Positions 43,779 through 55,612 of a DNA stretch of 64,000 nucleotides are shown piece after piece. The stretch's first letter is position 1; every line of letters starts with the position of its first letter. Origin of the DNA: Immersiella caudata. Lineage: Eukaryota > Ascomycota > Sordariomycetes > Sordariales > Lasiosphaeriaceae. The notes beneath the pieces are model-generated. The model was not told the DNA's origin and searched no databases. It saw nothing but the letters and a program-made list of their open reading frames with translations. The position numbers and the translations under genes are program-made. The stretch lies in the NCBI GenBank assembly GCA_030512335.1, contig JAULSU010000006.1, positions 1,612,001 to 1,676,000 of the forward strand. The letters are read 5' to 3'.

Positions 43779-44856
43779 TATGAAGGATGACGAGGGCGAC
43801 GATTTGCGTTGCTTTTGCTTGTCTTGACACTACGATGTGCAAAGGGGGATTCGAGAAGCTCGGAACAGGTTGGACTGGCCACGCAGCGATCGGAAAACTC
43901 CAGCAATGGGGTGCCTGAATGGATGATGTAAGGATGGAAGGGTCTGAGGAGCTGCGTGAAGAGACCCTGAGACCAGTTAGAGAGAGCGTAGCGCCAAACT
44001 CGGCAAAAAATAAGTTAGAAAGAGCGACGTTGGGAACCTAAAATTCCACGGGATGGATGTCACTGCAAGAGTTGGTGATGGGATCAGAAAAAACAAACGT
44101 CAGGGGTCGCAAGCTTCGTTTTATTATTTATTCATTTTATCGGCAGCACTCTCTTTGATTACCACCAGACCAAGGCCAAACGGGGATGGAAGCTCGGGCT
44201 CAGAAATGGGGTTGTCCAGTGAGCCGGTAAAAGTCCTGTTATGGCTAGCAGCTGTGGGCCAGCAACCAAAGCCGGCCCGCCTGCTCCACTCGGAACCCAG
44301 CCAGTTGCGAGGACCCCAATTCTCCCCGCTTCCACTGGATGATCCACAACAGATCAGCACCAGCCATGGCGGGCAGCTTGAAGGGCAAGTGGACGACAAA
44401 ATGAGTTGGCATTTTTGTCCAGTGACGATCCGCCTAACGATCTCCTATAACACCCCTGAAGCAATCTGTTAGTGCCCTGAAGCTGGGACAAAAATGACAA
44501 CCAATTTTGTCCCCCACGTAGAAAGGCAACGTCTGTGGCACGTCACATGTGGCTCAACAAACATGAAGAGGTTTAACTTCGCCGAGATCCCTCATTGAAG
44601 CCCATCTTTTACCAGCACATGGCTAGAGTACATTTATATGGTAAGTCGTAGCGCATCAATTCAATTTGGCAGCTCATTGACATCAACTACCCAGGTACCA
44701 GCGGCGTCGAATAGATAGCGCCAACGCGGTCGCCTTTTGGCGCGTGTCGAACGGTCAAAAGCGCGTCGGGTCGCACCCATAGCCAACCGCCTCAAACCGG
44801 CCAGAAAGAGCACCGCGTCAAAATCCACCATTGCTGCCGCGCCCAAGCAACTCGCA
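43779..44856. promoter_or_regulatory. Divergent promoter region upstream of CENP-Q, with inverted repeat
   Basis: About 1.1 kb between divergent starts. Holds the 26-base inverted repeat (44395-44511). The frame leading into CENP-Q is open from 44719 but has no ATG before 44857, so an unrecognised upstream exon is possible. Confidence 0.5.
44395..44511. repeat. Inverted repeat, 26-base arms, 65-base spacer
   Basis: Left arm 44395-44420 begins GACAAAAT and ends ATTTTTGTCC. Right arm 44486-44511 is its reverse complement with 3 mismatches in 26. The outer ends (GACAAAAT) and inner ends (ATTTTTGTCC) match perfectly. It could be a small MITE-like element, a hairpin or a paired binding site. Confidence 0.85.
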
Positions 44857-46670
44857 ATGTCTGAACCTAGGAAGCGCGGGAGGCCCCGCAAAAGTCTGGA
44901 GAATGCGATCGAGATCCCCGCGGTCGCAGAGCCCCCGCAGGCTAAGAAACGAGGGCGCCCGGCCAAGAACCAGGATGCAGAACCGCAGGAGGCAGCTGCT
45001 GGTGACGAGCGACCCCGTAAGCGGATGAGGGAGACAAGAGTAGAGGGATCCGCAGAGGGGTCGAGCCAGCAGACGAAAGCGGCGGAGAAAACCAAGGGTA
45101 ACACCTCTAAGAAACGGGCTGGGAAGGACGATGCTGGTGAGCCAGCAGACACATCGACCCGCCGCAGCAACAGAGGCCGTCGCTCTGCCGACGACAACCC
45201 TTGGTGGGCTCAGAAGTCTGGCGAAGGCCCTGCGCCGGCTGAACAACCACAGAGAGAAGCACAGACTGCGAATCAGCCAGTGAAAAGAGCACAGAAACAC
45301 GCGAGCGAGAAGGTTGGCAAACCCATGAAAAAGCCAGCAGCAGCGAAGCCACCACCTCAGAAATCAGCACCAGCGGAAACGCAGTCGAAAGCCGGCCCGT
45401 CGAAGACTGCCAAGCCCTCCGCGGAGCCACCCGCGGATGGGTTGGGGGCCCGACGAAGCGGCAGAGATCGTCGCTCTGCCGATGATAAACCTTGGTGGTC
45501 TTCGCAGGCCGGAGAAGGCGCGTCCGCAGAGGCACCACCAGAAAAGACAGGGAGAGGTCCCCCCAAGAAATCGAAACCCGGCCCGAAACCCGGTGCGAAA
45601 CCAGGCCGTCCATCACTTGGGGAGGTTGCCGTCTCCCAGGCACAAAACAAGACTCAGAAGGCCCCTGGCCCCAAAGGAGCTCGTCGTTCCTCAGGCGCGA
45701 GATCCCAAGAGCAGAATTCTGGCGATGCTTCAGAACCGAAACGGCGCCGTCGACAGAGCGACAACGACGAACCACCCGCCCCTGAAGCTCCTACCGCCAC
45801 ATCTGCTCCCAAGTATCGTCACCTCACATCGCGAACTCGACAGATCCCACGTTCTACCATCGCGGCTAAGTGGACTGCCCTCGATGATGGCGCCATCGCT
45901 GCGATCGACAGCATCGTCACCGATGCTTCGCGCCCAGTCCTCTTCCGTCTACGCGACCGCGACCAGCGTCACCAGCAGGCGCAAGCCATCCTCCGTACCT
46001 TTACCAAACGACTGCACACGAAACTAGTCAAAGGCATGCCCTTCCCTCCACCGTCCACCAGCGCGGCTACAGGTCGAGGCGCCGCGGCCGCAGGAGCAAG
46101 CGGTTACGAAGCCGAACTGGACTTTGAGCGCACTGTAGATGCTATCCAGGCTCTAGAGAAGACCCTCGATCCACTCTTACACTCCGTCGCACTATTAACA
46201 GCGGAAAAGGAGCGTGAGGAGGCTGCACTGGAGAGGGACTACCGTTCGCTCAAGACACTCGAGACAAACGCCCGCGCGGAAGCCAGAGGGTGGCGCGAGC
46301 GAGGAAAGAGAGACCACATCCTGGCGCCAGGGTTAGGGCCAGTTGATGAGGCTGCCGAGAGTGGTGAGGACAAGCTAGAGCTGGCCAATAAGAAGACAGC
46401 AACTAGTGGGGTATTTGAGGTAAGTTGTTTGGCTTTGGGATCTCGGCATTCCTCAGACGTGGCTTACACTAACATTTTACACAGGGATTAGAAGGCGAGG
46501 AACTGATGACACTGTCGAAACAAATCGGGAGTCACATGGAGAGCATGAAGGGCAATCTGCAGCAGATTGACGGGGTGTTGCCAGCGATTGTGAAGACGCG
46601 GGCAGCGCTTCAGGGGGTGTTGCACTGGTATTTAGATCCGGCGCAGTATGACCAGGCGGTGCTTGGGTAA
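44857..46670 (+). CDS. fta7: CENP-Q-type inner kinetochore protein (Fta7/Okp1)
   Basis: Model join(44857..46419,46485..46670), 582 residues. The N-terminal 300 residues are basic and disordered with AT-hook-like motifs (RKRGRPRK, KKRGRPAK, GKPGRPS), suggesting minor-groove DNA binding. Two similar blocks, RRSNRGRRSADDNPWW and RRSGRDRRSADDKPWW, indicate an internal duplication. The CENP-Q core starts near residue 330 (YRHLTSRTRQIPRSTIAAKW, RPVLFRLRDRDQRHQQAQAILRTFTKRLHTKL, MPFPPPS), followed by coiled coil and a conserved C-terminal helix (QIGSHMESMKGNLQQID). It is a COMA/CCAN subunit at the inner kinetochore. ATG 44857 is the first in frame; upstream coding-like sequence without ATG leaves the start uncertain. 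Confidence 0.85.
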
Positions 46671-47584
46671 AGTGCTGACCCCAGGCTTACGTGCTGGAAA
46701 CGGCACAAGGTGTTCAATGGTCCGGACTGGGTTGTTGTTTACATGGAATGTTTTGGGAGAGAGACGCATGAAGATGATTGATGATGATACCCCCAGCGGA
46801 ATGTATGGAAACGGATTTGAGCTACACTTTTTCCCAGGATATGGGACACCGGTGCTAGGTTCATAGTGTAGGCAGAATGGATATCTACATAGGTATTATC
46901 TCGTCCCTGTTTACCCATAGTTTAAGGTTCACGGTACCTTGCAAAGAACCCCAACCCAGGGACCCAGTATAGAACAGCAAAAAAAGTCTCAAAACGTCGT
47001 GTGAACCTTCGGGAAGTTGAACACAGTCATTGCTTCCCTTCAACCTGAATGGCGGTAGTTCACTTGTCATGACCGCTATACCACTTGGTAAAACCAAGGG
47101 TACATGTCACACTTGGGCGAAAGTCTAACCATTCAGAGTATCCTACATACCTTGCTCGAGTCTACCAACAACCAACGATTATTGATCTACGCCACAGGAT
47201 ACTTCTCCCAACGTCGGCTTCATGCACATCGGCTCACATGGTGTTGATCGCAACACAGCGACATCTGATCAGGACACCTTCCACATCACTTGCGCACATC
47301 CCTCCCCACTACCTTCGGCATGTTAACTTTGCCAACATGCAGAGAATAACATGGAATTCGCTATTGAACAACGTTCACTAGGACGATGCCCCCTTTGTCG
47401 AGGAGAGGTGCAGGGCAACCCTAACCCCGATGCTTGACAATTGGTGGATCCTCTTTTTCATGTTGCACTCTCCACCAAAAATTCAGTTCATCCAGTCGCT
47501 CACCTGCAGGCGCATGCAAAACTCACAGCCGTCTCATCTTGGCTCCAAGAGTAACCCCAGTTCAACTCAGCGATACTTTAACTC
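46671..47584. other. Intergenic region
   Basis: 3' flank of CENP-Q and promoter of TRM2. A/T-richer than its surroundings; no gene recognised. Confidence 0.5.
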
Positions 47585-49426
47585 ATGCAAGTCTTTGCAC
47601 GTCGAGCTTTTTCCAGACCCTCACCACTATACACCAATCTCATCCACTGCAGATTCGCCTTAAGACAAGCAAGCACTTGGGACAAACCAAAATCTTTCGA
47701 GTACAAAATGGCAACCGCCACCGCGGGCCCAGATCCATTCCAGGTCTTGGGTGATGCTGCAGAAAAACAGTCAGCGGCAGACCCAACGGCAGCGCCAAAA
47801 CGCCGGGCCAGTGACCAGCACCAAGGAAAGCAGCGACAGAAACGCAAGCCTGCCAAACAACGGAAAAAGGGAAAGCCAGCCCAAGAAGGGTCGCATGAGG
47901 AAGTCCTCCTTGCCGATGTTCGCGCCCTTCTGGCTGCCCAATCACTCGAAAATGGCACTCCAGATGTATCAGGGGAAGATGGAAGCGAGGTCCAGCCTCT
48001 GCTGGAACAGGGCACCGAGATCGAAGTCGACGTTGTGGACATATCATCAACGGGTGACGGTCTCGCAAAGCAGAAGGGCTCAGACCGCATCTATAGTGTT
48101 CCCTTCGCAGTTCCAGGCGACACAGTCAAGGTGAAGGTTTGGCGTCACCTCGAAGAAGAAGGCTACTCAACGGCCGACTTCCTCTCCGTCGTCAAACCAT
48201 CACCTCTCCGCGACGACAGCAGGATCAAGTGCGGGTACTTTGCCAAGTGCTCGGGCTGCCAGTTCCAGATGCTGGAATACTCAGAGCAGCTCAGGCTGAA
48301 GAAGAACATCGTCGTCAAAGCCTACAAGAATTTCTCCCAGCTGCCGCCCGAGCTGGTGCCCGAGGTCCTAGACACCATGGGCAGTCCGCTCCAGTACGGC
48401 TACCGCACCAAACTCACACCACACTTCACTGGCGACCCGCGGGGCAAGAAGCCCATGCTGGAGCGACCCCCCATCGGCTTCACTCCCAAATCATCCCGCA
48501 AAATCCTGGACATCGAGGAATGCCCCATCGCCACCGAAGCCGTCAACAAGGGGCTCAAAGACGAGCGCGACCGCATGGACCGTGAGTTCCACAAGTACAG
48601 ACGCGGCGCCACCATCCTCCTCCGCGAGAGTACCCTGCGCGTCCCCAAACCCGCCTCCCCCTCCAAACGACAAAACCTCCCCGCCTCCGCCGTCGTCGAA
48701 GACCACCCCACCCACACCGACTACAAAACCTGCATCACCGACAACAACGCCGTCAGCACCGAATACGTCGACAACTTCACCTTCACCAACCCCGCCGGCT
48801 TCTTCTTCCAAAACAACAACTCCATCCTCTCCCCCTTCACCGACCACATCCGCCAGCACATCCTCCCCCCTACCAACCCCACCTCCCCCAGGCCCATTCG
48901 CTACCTCATCGACGCCTACTCCGGCTCCGGCCTCTTCACCATCACCCAATCCACCCTCTTCCCCGGCGGCAGCATTGGCATCGACATCGCCGAGAAATCC
49001 ATCAACTTCGCGCGTGACAACGCCAAGCTTAACGGCCTGTCGCCTTCGCAGTGCCGCTTCATCGCCGCCGATGCACCAGAGCTCTTCAAGAGCGTGAGCG
49101 ACTACGACCCCGACGAGACAGTCGTGGTGCTGGATCCTCCACGCAAGGGGTGCGATACCAGCTTCTTGCAGCAACTGTTGAGGTTTGCACCGAAGAGGGT
49201 GGTGTATGTTAGTTGCAATGTCCACACACAGGCGAGGGACGTGGGCGTTTTGGTGAGAGGGGAGGTAGATTTGGATGTGAAAGACAAGGATTGGGAGGGG
49301 GTGTTGGTGGCGGAGGGGAAGAAGAAGAAGGCGAGGTATGAGATTGAGAGTATCAAGGGGTTTGATTTCTTCCCGCAGACGGGACATGTTGAGGGAGTGG
49401 CGATTTTGAATCGGGTGGAGGAGTAA
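47585..49426 (+). CDS. trm2: tRNA (uracil-5-)-methyltransferase
   Basis: Single exon, 613 residues. It methylates U54 in the tRNA T loop using S-adenosylmethionine. A basic, Arg-rich N-terminus (QVFARRAFSRPSPLYTN) could be a mitochondrial presequence; a second Met at about residue 42 (MATATAG) may give a cytosolic/nuclear form. Then a Lys-rich linker, a TRAM domain (about 140-205: EIEVDVVDISSTGDGLA), a Cys cluster (KCGYFAKCSGCQFQ plus ECPI) matching the RumA-like iron-sulfur site, and the methyltransferase domain with DAYSGSGLFTI, LDPPRKGCD and the nucleophile Cys in VYVSCNVHT. All catalytic motifs are intact. Confidence 0.95.
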   Translation: MQVFARRAFSRPSPLYTNLIHCRFALRQASTWDKPKSFEYKMATATAGPDPFQVLGDAAEKQSAADPTAAPKRRASDQHQGKQRQKRKPAKQRKKGKPAQEGSHEEVLLADVRALLAAQSLENGTPDVSGEDGSEVQPLLEQGTEIEVDVVDISSTGDGLAKQKGSDRIYSVPFAVPGDTVKVKVWRHLEEEGYSTADFLSVVKPSPLRDDSRIKCGYFAKCSGCQFQMLEYSEQLRLKKNIVVKAYKNFSQLPPELVPEVLDTMGSPLQYGYRTKLTPHFTGDPRGKKPMLERPPIGFTPKSSRKILDIEECPIATEAVNKGLKDERDRMDREFHKYRRGATILLRESTLRVPKPASPSKRQNLPASAVVEDHPTHTDYKTCITDNNAVSTEYVDNFTFTNPAGFFFQNNNSILSPFTDHIRQHILPPTNPTSPRPIRYLIDAYSGSGLFTITQSTLFPGGSIGIDIAEKSINFARDNAKLNGLSPSQCRFIAADAPELFKSVSDYDPDETVVVLDPPRKGCDTSFLQQLLRFAPKRVVYVSCNVHTQARDVGVLVRGEVDLDVKDKDWEGVLVAEGKKKKARYEIESIKGFDFFPQTGHVEGVAILNRVEE

Positions 49427-49814
49427 GAAGGATAGCTTGAGATGGAGATGGAGAGGTTGAGTTACCTCCTACCGCACACCTTGGAGACTTGCTTAGTGGC
49501 CTATATGAGTAGATAGAGGGGAGATAGATCCCTGGCACATTGCAGCCATAAAGCTTCATTTGTCAATAAAGAACACGCGATAATTCCCTCGGCATATTCG
49601 CATGCCTTTCAATGTGCGTTTATGTATCGCTCGCTGCGGATATCCTTGTAAGGCGCTGTAATAAAAATTGAAGTACATCCCAGAATCAGTCCCGTAAGAT
49701 TTCGCTGTCGCATGATCCCACGTACCCTCAACTCCCAAAGCAAGGAAATGGGGGTATCCATATCATCTATCGGTTCAATGCCAGGAGTGGAAAAAGAAAA
49801 AGGGGGCGGTACAA
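49427..49814. other. Convergent 3' intergenic region
   Basis: Only 3' flanks of TRM2 and ALG11; no gene seen. Confidence 0.6.
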
Positions 49815-51538
49815 TTACAAGCCCCGCCCCATGGCAACCAGCTTCTCCATCTGCAGTGTCCACCGCTTCGCAAACTCCTCCTCGGTGAAGCGTTTGGCCG
49901 ACTCGCGCGCCCGCTGCCGTACTCGTAAGGGGTTAGCAATAGAGAGGGCCTTCTCGAAGCCTGCTGCGAATTCCTCCGATGTGGTAGCGTGGAAGCCTAT
50001 GATGCGTCAGCAGAGGTTCAAGGTTGTAAACACAACTCATAAGGATCTCACCTGTTGGCTCACCGTCAACGGGCACGACGATGTCCAGCTTGGGCCCGCC
50101 GCTGTCGTGAACTACGGATATCAACCCGGCGGCTTGATACTCCACCACACCTATTCCGAAGTGCTCATTCCACATCCCGTTGACACCTACCGAAGCCTTG
50201 CGCAACCAGTCGAGAATCTCGGGCCATGTGGCGTCGAGATGGAATTTGACACGGTCTCGGATGTGCAGCTCGTTCACAAGGAGTCGTAGCCTGTACACGC
50301 GCTTCGAGTCCTGGCCATCCCGGACACTACCGAGAAGTACGAGCTGGGCTCCCTCGGCCGCGGGGCTGCCCGAGTTGACAAACTCAGCGAAGGCTTGAAC
50401 AATGAGCTGGTGATTCTTCTCTGGGCGGAACTGCGCAATGTACAGGATCACTTTCTCCCGCTTGAGCTCGCTGGCCGCAGACACCTCAACGGCTTGTTCA
50501 AGCTCACGCACGGCAACTGGCGGGTAGACGACGGCGATCGGGTTCGACTTGTGAGATTTCTCGCGTAGGAGACCCCACAGCCTTTGAATGTGCCCCTGGG
50601 TCCATGTTGAGTTGGTCATGACCACATCGGCGGACGCGCCCATGAACGAGTAGATCTTCGCAAAGTTTTTCCAGTAGACCTTCTTGGCCGAGCCCCTAGC
50701 ACCCGTTCCTTGGCCAGCATTAACGCCCTGGCTGCCCACCGCAGAGTTTGGATCCAGCGACTCAAGCATATCCGTGGAAATGGTCGGGTAGTGGACGTAA
50801 GCGCCTGTTGGGACGTCGCGGAAGAGTGCCTTGGAGAGACCGAGCGCAAACGCATAACCCATGGTGTCGACGAATATATCCGGAACAAGGAGGGAGAAGG
50901 CATCCCAGGCCATGATTATGGAGCCCAGGGACTGGCCCAAGAGTGTGAAACGCGGCCACGTCGAAGCCAACACCCATCGCCTCGTCGACAGGTAAAGGAA
51001 GGTCACGGTCGGGGGGTGGAGATGGATATTGAATCGAGTCTGGTGCAACAGATATCAGTTTGCGTGGCCCAAAACGGGAGGAAAAGCAACTCACCTCCAC
51101 CCTGTACAGGATAGCATCCTTGTTGGCATCATGATCGCCCGTGTATACCACACACTTCGCCTTCGGCCACCGGTTCTGCGTAGCTCGGATTGCAGCCCAG
51201 AGGACTCTTTCCCCGCCACCTCCAGCATTACAGAAAGGGTGGAAGAAGCCAACAATCCCGTCCCAGTCCTTGTCGTCACTGTTTAAAGCTTCCGGAGCAA
51301 GACTCCTGGCGCTCTCCTTACCAAGGTCACCGCTGGCTTCCTGGTTTCTGACCTCCTCTTGGTGCCTCTTCTCGTCCCTCTCCGCAGATGTGTTGATCGC
51401 CCACCGGCGACCGGCCGTCTTCTTGCGCAAATACCATCCCAATATCGTTCCCACGATGCGTATGAATATTGGACCGACGATGTATCTCAGAAGCGGCAAT
51501 GCGAGCGCAACAACGAGGGCGAGAGCCTTGATCTCCAT
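49815..51538 (-). CDS. alg11: GDP-Man:Man3GlcNAc2-PP-dolichol alpha-1,2-mannosyltransferase
   Basis: Model complement(join(49815..49996,50052..51039,51095..51538)), 537 residues. It adds the fourth and fifth mannose to the lipid-linked oligosaccharide on the cytosolic face of the ER. N-terminal membrane anchor (LALVVALALPLLRYIVGPIFIRIVGTILGW), then FFHPFCNAGGGGERVLW, CVVYTGDHDA, TRFNIHLHPPTVTFLYL, VVMTNSTWTQGHI, YIAQFRPEKNHQL and the GT4 EX7E-type motif NEHFGIGVVEYQAAG. Exon joins restore each conserved block and phase (last exon FHATTSEEFAAGF). Head-to-head with RFC1, 0.7 kb apart. Confidence 0.96.
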
Positions 51539-52235
51539 TCCGTTCTATCGTGCGCCGCAGCGCTACACGGCGCGTTTCTCCCAGATGCCCGAGAAACCAG
51601 GCGAGGGCGCAAACTAGAGGAGGCCAGCGGGAGCTCGGAAACGGTGGAACGGTCTCGCCAAGGACAGATAGCTGTTCAAGTCACTCCAACTCCCTAAAGA
51701 GGGTCGAATGCGCGGCCTGGTCTTTCCAAGTGCTCAATTGTGGATGATAGGGGAAGCTGAGAAAACTGTCCAGCAGATAGCAAAGGTGCAAAGCAGAAAG
51801 GAGCAAGCTGGAACAAATGCGATCTGTATTGACGTAGGTAGGCTACTTGATGCAAGTGCCCCATGATCGACTGAGCAGCTGCAGCAAAAGCCACCTTCCC
51901 ATGTCGAGCAGGGGTGAGATCATCCCACATCGTCAATTAAAGCTTACAAAGTTACCCCTCAGTGTGCCCGAATTTGTGGTAAGAGTACCTCCTATTTTGG
52001 AGTCCGAGGCTCCAGCTTGCCCCACTTTCGTCACGTTCCAGCGCGTCGAGGCAAGGACAGTCAGCGCGTCACCTGGAGTGCACGTCGGGAAGTGTTTTAG
52101 CTGCCACAGCATTGACGCGTTGTCAAAGACCTTTGCTGCCTGTTCAACCCCAACAGACGCCGAAGATAAGAGTTACCGGATTCTTCGGCCTTGGGCAATT
52201 GATCTCTTCAATCAATTTACACCAGAATTGACGGC
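51539..52235. promoter_or_regulatory. Divergent promoter, ALG11 and RFC1
   Basis: 697 bases between divergent ATGs. The motif ACGCGT (an MluI cell-cycle box, bound by MBF in yeasts) appears as GACGCGTTG at about 52109-52117, roughly 120 bases before the RFC1 start, fitting a replication gene; functional role is inference. Confidence 0.5.
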
Positions 52236-55200
52236 ATGCCCGACATCAGGTCGTTCTTTGGCCCCAAGGGCGGCGCTGCTCCGCCGAAGCCCGTTCCCAA
52301 GAAGGATGAGGATCCGCTGAAGAAAGGACGAGGCAGTACGTTATTTGCAGCTTTCCACGAGATCTCAGGTGACTGACGCCAAGCAGAGGGACGCAAGGTT
52401 GTCGAGGATAGCGACGAGGACGACGCCGTCGTCGAGTACGTCATTTAGTTCAATCGCCATGACAACCAACTTATCGTGAATAGGATCAAAAAACCAGCCA
52501 CGAAGAGCGCCCCTGGCAAGAAAGCAGGGTGAGTCGCATGCTTTTCGTTCTATTCGACGGGCGGGGGGTACTGATGACATCCGAGCAGAGAGACGACGGA
52601 GGTGAAGGGTGTCGAGACAACAGCCTCGAACTATTTCGCATCATCTAAAGCGAAGCCAGCGAAATCGGCCGCAACTCCCAAGACCACACCCAATGCCACC
52701 CCAAAAGCCGCCTCGAAGACCCAGGTTCGACCGGGCCATGAAGTTCGCATGAGCCCTCGCACAAAGCCACCCGCTGCTGAGCCCGCCAAAAATGGGAAAG
52801 CCGCGCCAACTAAGAAACCGACCAAGGCATATCAAAAGTATGACCAGGATGACGACGATGCCTTCATGGACGACGACGAAGAAGCGGATGATATCTACGC
52901 AGCCGATGTCAAGTCGCGCCACAAGAGGAAGAATGACGATTACGCCGAGGAAGAGAGTGAGGAAGAGTTCCTGCCGAAACCCAAGCGAGTGGCCTCACGC
53001 GCCACGAAGCCGGTCAAGGACGAGCCCGAGGATGATTTCAAGCCGACTCCGGGCAATGATGAGAAGAAGGGCGCCGCTCCGGCCAAGAAACGCAAATCTC
53101 CCATGGGTGACAGCGAGGAAGACGAGGAGGACGTCAAGCCAGCCAAAAAGGCAGCACCAGCCAAGCCTCGTGCTCCCAGGGCAAAGAAGGCGGCGGAGCC
53201 AGAGCCAGACGAGATTCAGTCGATCTTGGACAACATGCCCACCGTTGAAGCCCCCGATGCCCCTCCCAAAGACGAAAACGCAAAGTTTGACTGGAAGAAG
53301 GGCGGTGGCAATGCGGGGGCCCCTCCCATGGCCGGCGCCGCCGACATCCCCGACGGCGAACCGGATTGCCTCATCGGCAAAACATTTGTATTCACCGGCC
53401 TCCTTAAGACCCTCAGCCGAGAAGATGGCCAGGCTCTGGTGAAGAGATACGGCGGCAAGGTCACCACAGCACCTAGCGGTAAGACGGATTTCGTCGTCCT
53501 CGGCGACGATGCCGGCCCCAGCAAACTGAAAAAGATCAAAGACCATGGTATCAAGACGATAGACGAGGAAGGCCTGTTTTACCTCATCAAGTCGCTGCCC
53601 GCTGGTGGGGGTAGTGGTAAGGGCGCTGAGAAGGCCAAGCAGAAGCGTGAAGAGAACGAAAAGATGGTCCGCGAGGAAGCAGCCAAGATGGAGGCGGAGG
53701 AGAAAGCACGGAAAGCCGAGGCAGAGCTAGCCGCAAAGAAAGCCGCTGCAGCGCGCGGGACTCCCCCCCCTCCACCTGTTCAGCCGCTCTCTCAGCTATG
53801 GACCACAAAATACGCCCCCACGGCTCTCAACCAAATCTGTGGCAACAAGGGCAATGTTGAGAGGATTCAGAACTGGCTTCGGAACTGGCACAAGTCGAAA
53901 AAGTACGACTTCAAAAAGAAGGGCGCAGATGGAACAGGTGGCTACCGCGCCATCATCATCTCCGGCCCCCCAGGCATCGGCAAGACTACTGCTGCCCACT
54001 TGGCGGCCAAGCTGGAAGGTTATGATGTCCTTGAGAGCAACGCGAGCGACACTCGTAGCAAGAAGCTTGTCGAAAACGGCGTTGCTGAGGTATTGAACAA
54101 CACCTCCCTGCTCGGGTATTTTGCTGGAGATGGCAAAAAGGTCGACGCTGGCAAGAAGAACATTGTCCTAGTCATGGACGAGGTTGACGGCATGTCTGCT
54201 GGTGACCGTGGTGGCGTTGGCGCCCTGGCCAAGTTCTGCAAGAAGACGGATGTTCCCTTAATCCTGATCTGCAACGAGCGAAGGTTGCCCAAGATGAAGC
54301 CCTTCGACCACGTTGCTTTCGACATCAAATTCTCGCGTCCAACCGTTGAGCAGGTCCGATCCCGCATCATGACCATCGCCATGAGGGAAAAGATGAAGCT
54401 GTCACCTCAGGTTATTGATGCTCTCATCGAGGGCAGCAATAAAGACATCCGGCAGATCATCAACATGCTTTCTACGGCCAAGCTCGACCAGAGTGCCATG
54501 GATTTCAACCAGACTAAGACAATGTCGAAAGCGTGGGAGAAGCATGTGGTCCTCAAGCCCTGGGACATCTGTCAAAAGCTCATTGGGAGTGGCATGTTTA
54601 GCCCCGCTAGCAAGGCAACGTTGAACGACAAGATCGAGCTTTATTTCAACGATCATGAGTTTAGCTACTTGATGGTTCAGGAGAACTACCTTCACTCGAA
54701 ACCCTATCAGGTGGACGCGGGTCTCCACCCACGAGAGGCGAAACTGAAGACCCTCCAGCTTCTTGACCAGGCGGCTGAAAGTATTAGCGATGGAGACTTG
54801 GTGGACCGGATGATCCACGGGCCGCAGCAGCATTGGAGTCTCATGCCCACGCACGCTGTGTTCAGCACCGTCCGACCTGCCAGCTTCATTGCTGGTAGCT
54901 TCGGGGGGCAGACGACCTTCACCAGCTGGCTTGGCAACAATAGCAAGTACGGAAAGCTCAGCCGATATGTCCGCGAGATCCACGCGCATATGCGACTCAA
55001 GGCTTCCGGCGATCATAACGAGATTCGCCAGCAGTATCTGCCCGTTCTCTGGCACCAACTCATCAAAAAGCTGTCGGTTGAGGGCAAGGAGGCCGTACCG
55101 GATGTCATTGAGCTAATGGACAGCTACTATCTCACACGCGAAGACTTTGACTACATCCAGGAGCTAGCGTTAGGCCCTTGTGCTGAGGATAAGTGGCCCA

Positions 55201-55612
55201 TTGAGTCACAAACCAAGGCGACTTTCACCAGAACGTATGTATCATCGGTGGACGAATCAAGACAGCCTGCTAACATTTACCCAGTTACAACTCCATGTCG
55301 CATCCAGTTCCCTTCATGCGAGCAAGCAACGTTTTTGCACCCACGAAGGCGAAGACCAAGGATATGCCCGACCTCGAGGAAGCCATTGAGGAAGAGGATG
55401 ACGCCGAAGTTGTTGAAGCCCCAGAGGAAGACGATGAGCTCGATCTCAAGGGCGACAAGTACATCAAGCAGCCAAAGGCGAAGGCCAAGAAAGCAGCCCC
55501 CAAGAAGACCAAGGCGAAGGCCGACGATGAGGAGGAGAATGATGGGAAGGCGACCAAGGCGAAAGGCAAGGCCCCAGCCACCAGGGGCCGAGGAAGGTCC
55601 AAGAAAACTTGA
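52236..55612 (+). CDS. rfc1: Replication factor C subunit 1
   Basis: Model join(52236..52335,52387..52435,52484..52528,52589..55234,55285..55612), 1055 residues. Large subunit of the clamp loader that places PCNA on DNA. N-terminus MPDIRSFFGPKG is the usual PCNA-interaction-like motif. A basic/acidic disordered region follows, then a BRCT domain (about 322-400: CLIGKTFVFTGLL, GGKVT, FVVLGDDAG). The AAA+ core has Walker A GPPGIGKTT (about 524), Walker B VLVMDEVDG (about 591), sensor text LICNERRLPKMKP, and the RFC1 C-terminal domain (LTREDFDYIQEL). The tail is Lys-rich with KGKAPATRGRGRSKK. Three small exons at the 5' end (100, 49 and 45 bases) were placed by phase and splice sites; all fit. 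Confidence 0.96.

Noticed and set aside
48491..49387. 298-codon reverse open frame, Gly/Val-rich
   Set aside because: Antisense shadow of TRM2 in its C-rich segment.
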